Positions 8,592 through 17,989 of a DNA stretch of 64,000 nt are shown here, piece by piece. The DNA is from Staphylococcus pettenkoferi (GTDB lineage Bacteria; Bacillota; Bacilli; Staphylococcales; Staphylococcaceae). The stretch is taken from assembly GCF_002902685.1 (NCBI RefSeq), contig NZ_PPRN01000028.1, positions 1 through 64,000 on the forward strand. Direction: 5' to 3'. Position 1 is the stretch's first letter. Each line of letters opens with the position of its first letter. The notes beneath the pieces were generated by a model. It was not told the DNA's origin. It was given only the letters and a program-made list of their open reading frames with translations, and ran no database searches. A program made the position numbers and the translations under genes.

Positions 8592-9267
8592 CTTTACTCT
8601 CTCCATTTAACCAATCAAACTTCGGTATTTTTTTAACTTTGTGGGTCATTTGAGGCTGTCGATACTGTTGACTCACCTTTTTAGATTCTTCCACAGTCTT
8701 AACATCTTTCTTCTTCCAATTGAGTAATATGCGATCCATATATTTGAAACTGAGCTTATCATGACTCTCAGCCTCATTTAACGCTGCTTGAATAATTTCT
8801 AAATTGTGTTGATCAATATCTATCCACTGATTCAGCGTCTCGATTTCATAAGGAGATAATGGACGTCCAAAGGCTTGTTCAATTCGTTGAAAGAGCGTAT
8901 TAAATTGCAATTTCGCTTCATCTTCAGCTTGAGTAAGTTGCGTGGCTTCGATCACCTGACTGAGCTTATCGTAAAATGGATCGAGATTCATATACTCTGT
9001 GAACTTACCCTCTTCATTTTTATTTACGTTTAACTCAAGAAGTTCGCATTGTATTAAGCGTTGAATAATAGCCGTGATTTCTCTAGCAGCTAAAGTAGTA
9101 CCTTGTTGTAAGACTTCGATTGAAGGTTGCTTATTTGACGTTTCAGCAGCGTACAATAACTTAATGAGTATGACGAAATCCGTTTCATTGATACCTAACT
9201 CGTTGTAATGATCTAACAATGCTTTGTGTATCACAACAGGACGCTCTCTTAATTGGTACTTATCCAC
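8581..9267 (-). CDS. dnaD: DNA replication initiation / restart protein DnaD
   Basis: Primosome protein that helps load the replicative helicase with DnaB and DnaI at oriC and at stalled forks. It has 228 residues: an N-terminal winged-helix domain (about 1-120) and a C-terminal DnaB/DnaD-like domain (about 130-195). The domain ends near the family motif YMDRILLNWKKKDVKT. The start is GTG at 9267, with AAAGGAGGG 9 bases upstream. The gene sits between dinG and nth; asnS, which lies between dnaD and dinG in S. aureus, is absent here. Confidence 0.93.
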   Translation of the reverse strand: MDKYQLRERPVVIHKALLDHYNELGINETDFVILIKLLYAAETSNKQPSIEVLQQGTTLAAREITAIIQRLIQCELLELNVNKNEEGKFTEYMNLDPFYDKLSQVIEATQLTQAEDEAKLQFNTLFQRIEQAFGRPLSPYEIETLNQWIDIDQHNLEIIQAALNEAESHDKLSFKYMDRILLNWKKKDVKTVEESKKVSQQYRQPQMTHKVKKIPKFDWLNGESKDGK

Positions 9268-9311
9268 GTTTATCTCCCTCCTTTCTCGGCGCACTATTTA
9301 TCTTAAAGTTA

Positions 9312-11999
9312 TTATTTATTCCTTAACTTTGATAGAATTTTTTCAAACTGTTTAATATTGCCCTGACGTTGATGGTAGCTTTCTAACGCCTGTGTGAAGA
9401 ATTTACGATAGTTGCTCGTTGTTAAGCGATTATCGAACGATACGATAATACCTTGATCATCTTCACTACGGATCAAGCGGCCTAAACCTTGTCTAAAACG
9501 CGTTACTGCATCAGGCAGAATGTAGTCTTTAAATGGTGAGTCAAATTCAGATTGCATTAACCAATAACGCGTGCTGTGTTGATTCATGAATGGTAGTTTG
9601 GCAATCATCACACATTTTACCCCGTTCGCTTGAAAGTCAAATCCTTCAAAGAACGTATTTGTGCCAAGTAAGATCGCTTTGTCAAAGCTGTTGAACTGCT
9701 GTACCACTTTGTAGTTCTGATTCTGCTGTTGAGTGAGCAGAATGTAGTCCTCAAATTCTGGTAAATCATAGAGCATTTCGTAAACCGCATACATCATACG
9801 ATAGCTGGTGAATAGTATGAGACACTTAGATTCTACTTGTGTGACATAAGACACGATGTAGTTAATCATGGAGTGAATATAATCTTCAGTACTTTGAGGA
9901 TTATAGCTTGCTACATCATTGGGTATGAAGACAGTCGGACGTTTCTTCGAAGACAACGCAGGTGCGTCTATTTCATAGCTTTTCATCGGTTTGTCTGTAT
10001 TAAACCACTGTTGAAAATGCTTAAACGAATGATTAAATGTCAGTGTACCAGATATAAATGTTAAAGCTTTAAATTTATCAAGAACTTGAGATTTCAAGAT
10101 ATCTTTCACTGCAAAGTCTTTAACATGCAGCTGAATTGTTGATTTTTCATATTTATTTTTAAGCGACAGATAACAAGTGTGTTGATCTTTCAAACTTTGA
10201 TAAATCGCTTTAAATTGATCGTTAATATACAGAAGTTGTTTACGGAAGTTCTTAATGATCTTATGACTCATGCCGTTAAAATATTCTAGAGTCATATTCA
10301 GTTTATGAATGATGAGCTTAATCTTCTCTTGAATTGACTCTGTATCAAATTCATAAACGAAGTGCAGTTTCTGTGTTTCATCGTCATACATGTGCTCTGG
10401 AAGTATCGAATTATAGATTTCTGTGAAAAGTGCCTCATTTAACTCATGAAGTTCATTAATATCAGTTTTCAAGCCAAAGACATCAATCGGTGGAATATCT
10501 AATTTCTCTAGTATGCGTTGTTGCTCGAGTTGATCCACATCATAAAGCATCTTCTCATTCTCTGTCTTTCCTATTAGACCGAGTTGATACTTCACATCAG
10601 CATAACTTAGCGTCGTTGTGACTTGATTTAATGCATACTCAGGTAAGCGGTGTGCTTCGTCGATGATACAATCATCAAAAAGTTGATAAATGGCATTATC
10701 TTGAGATGCGTGAATAAGATGAGCATGATTCGTAATACCGATTTGAATATTATGCGCATTACGTTTGATGTAATTGTAATAATGTAAGTCATTTTTAACA
10801 GGTACATACGTCTCAATCTTTTGATCAAAGTACATCTTTTGACCACCCTTGAGATTGAGCTCGTGAATATCCCCTGTTTGTGTCTCAGTAACCCAGATGA
10901 GAAGTTGCATTTTTAAAATATTCACTTCATAGTTCGTTGACGGTTCTTTTAAAATTTCGCTGATTAAACCAAGAGAAATGTAATCTTTCTTGCTTTTAAT
11001 CATAGACGCATTAATTTTTAAATTTAGCGCTTCTTTAAGTTTAGGTATATCTTTTTCTAATAATTGATGTTGCAGCAACTTCGTATTTGTAGAAATCATT
11101 ACATGTTGACCTGTTTCAAAGTTGTACATTAAAGCCGCTAATAAATAAGCGAGGGATTTTCCACTACCGAGTGGCGCTTCAATCATCGCTTTATCGCTAT
11201 GCATGAGCTGCTCTAAGATGAGCTCTGTTAAATATAATTGTTGAGGTCGATAAGTCAAATCTAAAGCTGCAGTCACTTGTTCATATAACGATTTGAGCGA
11301 GTGGATCGCAGGCTTTGAAGGTGCTTTGAAATCCACTTGCTTACGATATAGAACTTGCTCGAATTGCTCAAAGTCTTTGGAAATCGTAGTTTGATTGCTA
11401 TGACGGACCAAGTTAAAGATGATGTCGTGCAAATCGTATTTGAGATTTTTACTTAAATAATAAATCTGCTTTAACGTATCGACAGGGAGCTGCTCTAGTT
11501 TGTGAAATGCAGCAATCATCAGTTGAGCTGTCGTCGTTGCGTCTTCATCCGCACGATGTGCATGCGCCAAGGCGATATTGTGTCTTTCAGCAAGCTCACT
11601 TAGTTGATAACTTTTATCTGTAGGAAAAGCAATCTTGAATAGTTCAAGTGTATCCAGCACTTTCTTAGGTTTATAAGTGATATGACAGTCCTTAAAAGCG
11701 CGTTGAATAAAGTTCAAGTCAAAGGCAACGTTATGTGCCACGAAGATACAATCTTGCAACTTCGCATGTACCGTTTGAGCTATATCTTTAAAATAAGGTG
11801 CTTGATCAATCATTTCTTGTTCAATGGCTGTTAAAGCTTGAATGAAAGGAGGAATCTCAATATTCGTATTGACCATTGAATGATACGTATCGATAATTTC
11901 ATTATTACGAACGAAAGTGATTCCAATTTGAATAATGGCATCCGTCTCTAGCTGGTTTCCGGTCGTCTCTAAATCGACCACGGCATAGCAAGGTTGCAT
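9312..11999 (-). CDS. dinG: DinG-family helicase with N-terminal 3'-5' exonuclease domain
   Basis: Large DNA repair protein of 895 residues. The N-terminal DEDDh exonuclease domain (about 1-170) has [18 protein letters not shown] and HRADEDA. A superfamily-2 XPD-like helicase follows, with Walker A APLGSGKS (about 278), the DEAH box DEAHRLPE (about 448) and the late motif [11 protein letters not shown]. Gram-positive DinG proteins carry this exonuclease fusion; S. aureus DinG is reported to act as an exonuclease without clear helicase activity. A strong site (GAGGAGGGA) precedes the ATG. It is in an operon with birA and cca. Confidence 0.94.
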   Translation of the reverse strand: MQPCYAVVDLETTGNQLETDAIIQIGITFVRNNEIIDTYHSMVNTNIEIPPFIQALTAIEQEMIDQAPYFKDIAQTVHAKLQDCIFVAHNVAFDLNFIQRAFKDCHITYKPKKVLDTLELFKIAFPTDKSYQLSELAERHNIALAHAHRADEDATTTAQLMIAAFHKLEQLPVDTLKQIYYLSKNLKYDLHDIIFNLVRHSNQTTISKDFEQFEQVLYRKQVDFKAPSKPAIHSLKSLYEQVTAALDLTYRPQQLYLTELILEQLMHSDKAMIEAPLGSGKSLAYLLAALMYNFETGQHVMISTNTKLLQHQLLEKDIPKLKEALNLKINASMIKSKKDYISLGLISEILKEPSTNYEVNILKMQLLIWVTETQTGDIHELNLKGGQKMYFDQKIETYVPVKNDLHYYNYIKRNAHNIQIGITNHAHLIHASQDNAIYQLFDDCIIDEAHRLPEYALNQVTTTLSYADVKYQLGLIGKTENEKMLYDVDQLEQQRILEKLDIPPIDVFGLKTDINELHELNEALFTEIYNSILPEHMYDDETQKLHFVYEFDTESIQEKIKLIIHKLNMTLEYFNGMSHKIIKNFRKQLLYINDQFKAIYQSLKDQHTCYLSLKNKYEKSTIQLHVKDFAVKDILKSQVLDKFKALTFISGTLTFNHSFKHFQQWFNTDKPMKSYEIDAPALSSKKRPTVFIPNDVASYNPQSTEDYIHSMINYIVSYVTQVESKCLILFTSYRMMYAVYEMLYDLPEFEDYILLTQQQNQNYKVVQQFNSFDKAILLGTNTFFEGFDFQANGVKCVMIAKLPFMNQHSTRYWLMQSEFDSPFKDYILPDAVTRFRQGLGRLIRSEDDQGIIVSFDNRLTTSNYRKFFTQALESYHQRQGNIKQFEKILSKLRNK

Positions 12000-12020
12000 A
12001 GAGTGTCCCTCCTCTCTGTG

Positions 12021-12992
12021 TTAAAGCTCTATGTCTGCACTCATTAATTTACGTTGTTGGCCTTGTTGATCTTCGATGATTAAGAAACCATCCTGATCAA
12101 TATCAATTGCTCGTCCATCAATTGTTTCATCATTTTCTGTAAATCTTAAAGATTTATTCCAAATATTTGAAGCTTTGATATATTCTTCTCGAATATCGCT
12201 GAAGGGTTGTTTCACAAATTGATTGTAGCGATAATTAATTTGTGTGATTAAACGTTGTAAGAATGCATAGCGATTAATCTTCTCATTCGCGTGTAGGCGC
12301 ATACTTGTGGCTTTAGTGCTCAACTCGTCCTCAAAATCTTCAGCATGATGGTTCATATTAATCCCAATACCACATATCACAGCTTCAATACCATCATTAT
12401 TCGCAACCATTTCTGTTAAGAAACCACAGACTTTACGTCCATTGATATAGACATCATTCGGCCATTTTACCGTTACTGGATCGAGTGAGAAAGGTTGAAT
12501 CGCATCTCTTATACCTAAAGCAATAAATAAATTGAAAGTCGTGATCATTGAGAATGGCACTTGAGGTCTCAAGACGAGTGACATCCATAGTCCTTTCCCT
12601 TTCGACGAGTTCCAAGGGCGGTTGAAACGCCCGCGTCCTTTCGTTTGTTCGTCGCTTAACACGAGATAGGAATCATTGTTGCCGACTAACAATTGTTTCG
12701 CGAGTAATTGAGTTGAATCGACGGTTGAGTGAACTTCAATGTGGTCGAAGCAATCTTGTTGCTGAATCAATGGAAGTACAATTCCACTATACCATTTGTC
12801 TGGTAAATCAATTAAGCGATACCCACGCTGATTGACTGATTCGATGTGGCATCCCTCTTCTTTCAAACGATCAATGACTTTCTTCACAGCTGTACGTGAA
12901 ATGCTGAGTTGTGTTGCGATATATTGACCGGAGATATATTCTGATTGGTGTACGTATAACATTTGTATAACATCTTTACTGTATTTTGACAT
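12021..12992 (-). CDS. birA: Biotin-protein ligase and biotin repressor BirA
   Basis: Bifunctional enzyme that makes biotinyl-AMP and transfers biotin to acetyl-CoA and pyruvate carboxylase, and represses biotin genes. It has 323 residues. A winged-helix DNA-binding domain (about 1-65, YISGQYIATQLSISRTAVKK) precedes the ligase core with the biotin-binding loop GRGRFNRPW (about 118) and KWPNDVYING (about 182). The C-terminal SH3-like domain is present. The N-terminal helix marks it as a repressor-type ligase. It overlaps the end of cca by 17 bases. Confidence 0.95.
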   Translation of the reverse strand: MSKYSKDVIQMLYVHQSEYISGQYIATQLSISRTAVKKVIDRLKEEGCHIESVNQRGYRLIDLPDKWYSGIVLPLIQQQDCFDHIEVHSTVDSTQLLAKQLLVGNNDSYLVLSDEQTKGRGRFNRPWNSSKGKGLWMSLVLRPQVPFSMITTFNLFIALGIRDAIQPFSLDPVTVKWPNDVYINGRKVCGFLTEMVANNDGIEAVICGIGINMNHHAEDFEDELSTKATSMRLHANEKINRYAFLQRLITQINYRYNQFVKQPFSDIREEYIKASNIWNKSLRFTENDETIDGRAIDIDQDGFLIIEDQQGQQRKLMSADIEL

Positions 12993-14181
12993 GTTGATCC
13001 ATCCATTCTAATAATGCTTTCTGTTGATTGATGACCTGTTCATTAACTACAGCGAGTTCTAATTCTCTGAGTGCATGTTTCACCCATTTACCACCTTTAA
13101 GCTCTGTATGAGACATTAAATCTTTACCTGTTACATCAAGTTCGTTACGTTGGCGAATTGGAAGTTGTTGTGCAATCTCTTCTATCGTTTGCATATTAAA
13201 TATGAGTGGCGAAGCGGCAGCGATATCGTTGGCTATGAGTGATTCTTGTAAAAGGAAACACATCTTAGCTTCTTTGGCGCCATAATCATAAATATATGTA
13301 CGAAGTTGTTTCTTCGTAGTTAGTGACGGGAGTGCTTGAATCATAGCTGTTAATTTTGCAACTTCTTTTTTCTCGTCATTACTTATTTTAAGATGTGCAA
13401 GCGGTATCTCAAGCGGTTGCTGTACATTCAGTATCGCTAGAAATGTAGTGAATGCTAAAGGTTCAACGACTTGCATCTTGTCCATATCATAATGGTTAAA
13501 ATAAGGCAGATAATTGAAAGCTTTCATACCTACCATATTGCGATAACCTCTCGACGCTTCATCACCTGATAACAACTTACGTAACTCGACGACCACACGT
13601 TCTACAGAAAGATACTCAAGAGATGAACAATTCGCCTTCATTGCAGTATAAGTTGCTTGTTCGATATCAAAACCTAACTGTGCTTGAAAACGCAATACGC
13701 GAAGTATACGTAATGCGTCTTCATCAAAACGTTCTTGCGCCTCTCCTACTGTACGAATCAGCTTGTGATGGATATCTGTACGCCCGTTAAAGTAATCATG
13801 CAATTGATAATCTGTATCCATCGCAAGTGCATTCATTGTGAAATCACGTCGTTTGACATCTTCGTACAACTCGCGCACGAAATACACTTCACTGGGTCTA
13901 CGGTGATCAGTGTATTCAGCTTCGGCTCTAAAGGTTGTGATTTCATAATTCTCACCTTGATAAACGACATTTATCGTCCCATGTTCCTTGCCTACAGGAA
14001 TGGTCTTATCAAATAGTACTTCGACTTCGTCAGGTGTAGCGCTTGTCGTGATATCAATATCATGAATAGGACGCTCCATTAAATAATCACGAACACAGCC
14101 ACCAACGTAATAAGCTTGGTAGCCGTGATGTTCTAACTGTTCTAAAAGTGGTTTCGCTTGTTCAAATAACGTATTAGTCAT
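12976..14181 (-). CDS. cca: CCA tRNA nucleotidyltransferase
   Basis: Adds or repairs the 3' CCA end of tRNAs. It is a class II enzyme of 401 residues. The polymerase head has YYVGGCVRDYLM (about 20-31) and the catalytic carboxylates in HDIDITTSATPDEV. Next come the ERRRDFTMNA-like motif (here VKRRDFTMNALAMD) and the nucleotide-choosing EDALRILRVLRF motif. It starts inside the last codons of bshA and ends inside birA, a tightly packed operon seen in other staphylococci. Confidence 0.96.
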   Translation of the reverse strand: MTNTLFEQAKPLLEQLEHHGYQAYYVGGCVRDYLMERPIHDIDITTSATPDEVEVLFDKTIPVGKEHGTINVVYQGENYEITTFRAEAEYTDHRRPSEVYFVRELYEDVKRRDFTMNALAMDTDYQLHDYFNGRTDIHHKLIRTVGEAQERFDEDALRILRVLRFQAQLGFDIEQATYTAMKANCSSLEYLSVERVVVELRKLLSGDEASRGYRNMVGMKAFNYLPYFNHYDMDKMQVVEPLAFTTFLAILNVQQPLEIPLAHLKISNDEKKEVAKLTAMIQALPSLTTKKQLRTYIYDYGAKEAKMCFLLQESLIANDIAAASPLIFNMQTIEEIAQQLPIRQRNELDVTGKDLMSHTELKGGKWVKHALRELELAVVNEQVINQQKALLEWMDQHVKIQ

Positions 14182-15307
14182 AAACTCCCTCGATTAACTG
14201 TTGATAATAATGTTCGTATTGATCTGTGATGAGTTCAGAACCGAAGCGCTGTTCGATATCTGCCAACATATTGTGTTGCAGACGTTGATATAACTCTGGA
14301 TTGTTAAGGAGTTTCAACGCATAACGGCTCGCTGCATCACTGTCACCTACGTCGACGATATAACCAGTTTCGCCATGTTTAATCACTTCTTTGATACCGC
14401 CAGCGTTAGATCCTATAGGTACCACACCTGTCTTCATAGCTTCAAGTAAAGTTAAACCGAAGCTTTCTTTCTCACTGAGTAATAATACTAAATCAGCCAT
14501 TTGATAGAACGCGCTTACCCAGTCTTGCTTACCTAAAAATAGAATGTCATCTTGGAGATTCATCTCATGTGCTTTCGCTTTCATATCCATGAGTTCTGGT
14601 CCATCGCCGAGTAAGAGTAATTTAGCTGGTTGCTCTGCTCTGACTTTAGCGAAAGTGTCAATAATCGTATCGATACGCTTTACTTTCCGGAAGTTGGATA
14701 CATGGATCAGTACTTTTTCATCAGGATGAATATTATAATATGATTTCAACGAATCGTCATGTTTCGTTTCAAATTCCGTTTCTCTAACGAAATTATAGAT
14801 TGTTACTATGTCTTTATCAGGTTGTACGATATCATAGGTTTGTTGTGCTAAAGCATTGCTGACACTGGTAACGAGATCACTTTGTTCAATACCGAATTTA
14901 ATGCCGTTTCGCAACGTATGATCATAACCGAGCACGGTGATATCAGTACCGTGTAAGGTGGTCATAATCTTAACATCTTTCTTCTTCGCCATTTGTCTGC
15001 CTAATATACCACAAACTGCATGAGGCACAGCATAGTGCATGTGCAGAATATCTAGATCGTATTCATCAATGACCTCAGCGATTTTAGTACTGAGGGTGAT
15101 ATCGTACGGTGCATAGCGAAAGACGGCATACTGATTCACTTCGACCTGATGGAATGTAATATTTGGAAGCGGCTTACGTATTCTAAAAGGTATGTTAGAC
15201 GTGATGAAATGCACGTCATGGCCTCGTTCGGCAAGTTTAATTCCTAATTCAGTTGCTATAATTCCTGAACCACCCATCGAAGGATAGCATGTGATACCTA
15301 TCTTCAT
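14174..15307 (-). CDS. bshA: N-acetylglucosaminyl malate synthase BshA (bacillithiol)
   Basis: First enzyme of bacillithiol synthesis: a GT4 glycosyltransferase that joins GlcNAc from UDP-GlcNAc to L-malate. It has 377 residues. The start MKIGITCYPSMGGSGIIATE and the TLHGTDITVLG stretch are typical of BshA. The C-terminal GT4 motif ESFGLTLLEAMKTGVVPIGS (about 285) is complete. AAAGGAGGG lies before the ATG. Two other bacillithiol genes, ypdA and brxB, are elsewhere in the window. Confidence 0.95.
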   Translation of the reverse strand: MKIGITCYPSMGGSGIIATELGIKLAERGHDVHFITSNIPFRIRKPLPNITFHQVEVNQYAVFRYAPYDITLSTKIAEVIDEYDLDILHMHYAVPHAVCGILGRQMAKKKDVKIMTTLHGTDITVLGYDHTLRNGIKFGIEQSDLVTSVSNALAQQTYDIVQPDKDIVTIYNFVRETEFETKHDDSLKSYYNIHPDEKVLIHVSNFRKVKRIDTIIDTFAKVRAEQPAKLLLLGDGPELMDMKAKAHEMNLQDDILFLGKQDWVSAFYQMADLVLLLSEKESFGLTLLEAMKTGVVPIGSNAGGIKEVIKHGETGYIVDVGDSDAASRYALKLLNNPELYQRLQHNMLADIEQRFGSELITDQYEHYYQQLIEGVYD

Positions 15308-15346
15308 ACGCGGGCCCTCCTTTATCTCTCTTAACGGCTCTACATA

Positions 15347-15664
15347 TTATTTACGTTCAAAACGATTTTTATCACGAGTATTGAATTTCTTCATCGTTTC
15401 ATCAAAGCTTTGTGTCATATCGATCCCTAGTGAATTGGCGATACATAATAAGACAAACAGGTTATCACCTAGTTCAGCTTCGATCGTATTCTCTTCTTCT
15501 GTCGATTTCTTTTTCTTTTCACCATAATAATGATTGATCTCTCTAGCTAACTCTCCAACCTCTTCAGTGAGACGGGCTTGAAGTGCGAGTGGTGAGAAAT
15601 AACCGGTCTTAAATTGGCTGATATACTCATCCACTTCCTGTTGCATTTCTGACATCGTCTTCAT
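15347..15664 (-). CDS. MazG-like nucleotide pyrophosphohydrolase (YpjD)
   Basis: Small all-alpha NTP pyrophosphatase of 105 residues, presumed to clear unwanted nucleotides. The MazG metal-binding signature is visible as EEVGELAREINHYYG (about 30-44) and, further on, EAELGDNLFVLL (about 62-73). The start at 15664 has GGAG 9 bases upstream. It lies 39 bases upstream of bshA on the same strand and may share its transcript. Confidence 0.88.
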   Translation of the reverse strand: MKTMSEMQQEVDEYISQFKTGYFSPLALQARLTEEVGELAREINHYYGEKKKKSTEEENTIEAELGDNLFVLLCIANSLGIDMTQSFDETMKKFNTRDKNRFERK

Positions 15665-15880
15665 GTAAACTCGCTCCTTGATTTAATACAGATTTCTTAT
15701 CTAGTATAGCTTAAAACGAGTGTCGATGCATTATTCATGCAATGACTTTAAGGGTATATTAAGGTTCGAAAATATAGGCACTTCAGGTGAGATTGGTTAG
15801 TAGGTTTGCATTTTACGAAGAACTATATGTGGAATTTAAAAAAGAAATGTAGATAGAGCACGTCTGAAAATGCGCCGCAT
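15665..15880. other. Intergenic region between the MazG-like gene and a terminator
   Basis: About 215 bases without a gene. The only hint is a TATACT on the minus strand near 15701-15706, a possible -10 for the MazG-like/bshA transcript with no clear -35. I see no repeat or RNA motif. Confidence 0.4.
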
Positions 15881-15888
15881 TGAACGAT

Positions 15889-15928
15889 AAAAAAGAACCG
15901 TCCCAGAACGCTAAGGAACGGGACGGCT
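15889..15928 (-). terminator. Terminator of the zinc metallopeptidase gene
   Basis: The minus strand forms GAGCCGTCCC with GGGACGGTTC (one G-U pair) followed by six T (15894-15889). It lies just past the stop at 15956. Confidence 0.9.
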
Positions 15929-15955
15929 CAGTATTCATTGATAAGCTATTTAAGG

Positions 15956-16654
15956 TTATTCACTATTACGCGCCATTAAGATAAATCTTGCGAGTTCGGC
16001 CATAGCTACAGCAGTTGATGCAACGTAAGTCATTGCTGCAGCAGATAGTACTTTCTTCGCGTGCTTGTGCTCTTTCTCATTCACAATGTTCAAGCGTTGA
16101 ATTTGTTTCATCGCACGATTACTTGCGTCAAATTCAACTGGTAATGTAATCACTGAGAAGAGTACCGCGAGTGAGAACAATGCCACACCGATCCACATTG
16201 CTGTTGAACCGAGTGGTGAATGTACAAAGGCAGTTAAAATGATACCAGCAAGGATACATAAATAACCGAAGTTACTACCGATATTCGCAAGTGGTACGAG
16301 CGCTGAACGGAATTTTAAGAAGAAATAACCTTCCGCATGTTGAATAGCGTGACCGACTTCGTGGGCCGCAATCGCTGTACCAGCTACTGATGGGCGATCA
16401 TAGTTCTGTGGAGATAAGACAAGGACTTTCTTACTTGGATCGTAATGGTCAGTTAGGAAGCCTTCTCCTCTCGCAACCTCGACATCATAAATACCACTGG
16501 CGTGAAGGATTTCGAGTGCGACTTCACGACCTGTCTTACCACTAGTTGAGCGCACTTGCGCGTATTTTTCGTAGTTCGACTTCACTTTGTGTTGTGCCCA
16601 TAATGGAATAACCATCAGGACGATAAAGTATATAATCATATAAATAAAAGACAA
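15956..16654 (-). CDS. Membrane zinc metallopeptidase, YugP family
   Basis: Membrane-bound zinc protease-like protein of 232 residues; the substrate is unknown. A membrane helix at the N-terminus is followed by the zinc motif HEVGHAIQH (HExxH, about 95-103), then two or more membrane segments (about 120-180). I place the start at TTG 16654, which has AAGGAG 8 bases upstream; a GTG at 16663 overlaps that site. It lies 24 bases after the YpjA-like gene on the same strand. Confidence 0.85.
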   Translation of the reverse strand: MSFIYMIIYFIVLMVIPLWAQHKVKSNYEKYAQVRSTSGKTGREVALEILHASGIYDVEVARGEGFLTDHYDPSKKVLVLSPQNYDRPSVAGTAIAAHEVGHAIQHAEGYFFLKFRSALVPLANIGSNFGYLCILAGIILTAFVHSPLGSTAMWIGVALFSLAVLFSVITLPVEFDASNRAMKQIQRLNIVNEKEHKHAKKVLSAAAMTYVASTAVAMAELARFILMARNSE

Positions 16655-16678
16655 AATACTCACTCCTTAATCATTATT

Positions 16679-17293
16679 TTACTGACTTCCTTTAAACCGG
16701 TCAACTAATTGCTCCCCTACGTAACGCGTCATTACAATGTATAGAATGATAGCGCTGACACTTAACCAAAATGTGAAATAAGCAATCAGATTTAAGTGTG
16801 AAGCGATAAATGGATAAACCGGGTATTGTAAAAAAACGTAGTCAATCACGTCATTATGGAATAGCCAAAATACTGCAATGATAAGACCTAACCCACTAAA
16901 GCGCATCCTCGGACTCAACAGTATAGCTTCAAGCGCCATTATACCGTGTGATAGCATCAACAACATACCAGTAATCGTCCACATATCGTAATTAATCATG
17001 AGTATCAAATTAATGGCTACTGCCCATATACCGTATTTAAATAAACTTGTAAAAGCAAGCGCTTCGACGACGGTAGACCTTTTTCCTAACAGATAAAGGC
17101 CAAGCATGAGAGTCAGAAATAAAGTAGCTGTTGGACTGTCTGGCACAAATAATTTAAACAACCAAGGTGCGTGCGCAAGTTGATCTTTGTACCAAATATA
17201 GCCATAAATGGTCCCAGCTAAGTTGCAGATGAATAGCAACCCAAGCATGCGTTTAGAATACAGTAGATGAAACCAAATCGTTTGATAAACCAT
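16679..17293 (-). CDS. DUF1405 family membrane protein (YpjA-like)
   Basis: Integral membrane protein of 204 residues with about six predicted helices and no known function. The family is recognised by NLAGTIYGYIWYKDQL near the N-terminus and the VPDSPTATLFLTLML segment. I start at MVYQTIWF (17293), which has AGGAG 9 bases upstream; the longer frame reaches back into the YpiB-like gene and has no ribosome site. It is next to ypiB and ypiA homologues, an arrangement partly shared with B. subtilis. Confidence 0.82.
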   Translation of the reverse strand: MVYQTIWFHLLYSKRMLGLLFICNLAGTIYGYIWYKDQLAHAPWLFKLFVPDSPTATLFLTLMLGLYLLGKRSTVVEALAFTSLFKYGIWAVAINLILMINYDMWTITGMLLMLSHGIMALEAILLSPRMRFSGLGLIIAVFWLFHNDVIDYVFLQYPVYPFIASHLNLIAYFTFWLSVSAIILYIVMTRYVGEQLVDRFKGSQ

Positions 17294-17297
17294 AATA

Positions 17298-17855
17298 TTA
17301 GTCTCCTGATGACGAATTGAGTGAACGTAAAGAGAATTGGTTGAGTAAATGTGAGAATTGGAAAAAGAGTTCACGTTCGTTTAATTGTAAACTTAAATCA
17401 ATATTATCTTTCAAGTAATCAATGATCAATTGCTCTCGTTGTGTAGTCAAATTCAAGCGTTGAATATCTTGAGTATAGGATTGATAATGCGGTGAGTGTA
17501 AGAGCTGTTGTAACAGTAACTCATCTAACCGTAAGTCCCTGACTGCATCTTGTGGGAAATGGAGTTTGATATCAAATGACTCTAGCTCCGAAGTGATTTC
17601 GTAAAAGATTTCGTTCGTATTAATGAGCGTAGAATAATCATTTGAAAAACGAATCCCTTGATCATCTGCACCTTCCATACTTAATTCAAGGGTGGGATGA
17701 GACGGAATCATTTCATCCACGAAGTGTACTTGGCTAAGTAACTCTGGCGTTGCTTTGATATAGTTAAGCACCCATACACTGATTCGTGATTTGAAGTGAT
17801 AGTTAAACAGCAAATATTCAATGTAATTGACTTTAAACCGTGTTAATTGATTCAT
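17298..17855 (-). CDS. YpiB family protein (UPF0302)
   Basis: Cytoplasmic protein of 185 residues in the UPF0302/YpiB family, whose function is not established. The N-terminal block KVNYIEYLLFNYHFKSRISV and the phrase FVDEMIPSHPTLELS match the family. The start MNQLTRF at 17855 has AAAGGAGGTG in front; the upstream in-frame ATG (17912) lacks one. It lies between a TPR protein gene and the YpjA-like gene on one strand. Confidence 0.85.
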   Translation of the reverse strand: MNQLTRFKVNYIEYLLFNYHFKSRISVWVLNYIKATPELLSQVHFVDEMIPSHPTLELSMEGADDQGIRFSNDYSTLINTNEIFYEITSELESFDIKLHFPQDAVRDLRLDELLLQQLLHSPHYQSYTQDIQRLNLTTQREQLIIDYLKDNIDLSLQLNERELFFQFSHLLNQFSLRSLNSSSGD

Positions 17856-17989
17856 ACCCACACCTCCTTTATTGCGAAACAGCTCAACTATCGAGCAGCC
17901 TATATTGCGCAATTATGATAGACATAGCCTTACTTGTTGCTGGATCTCTTAAACTTTGTTTTTTTACGCACACGTCACTCTATCAACTA

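Noticed and set aside
9260-9268. DnaA-box-like TTATCCACG at the dnaD start
   Set aside because: It is a single copy with one mismatch that simply encodes the GTG GAT AAG start of dnaD; no origin features are near.
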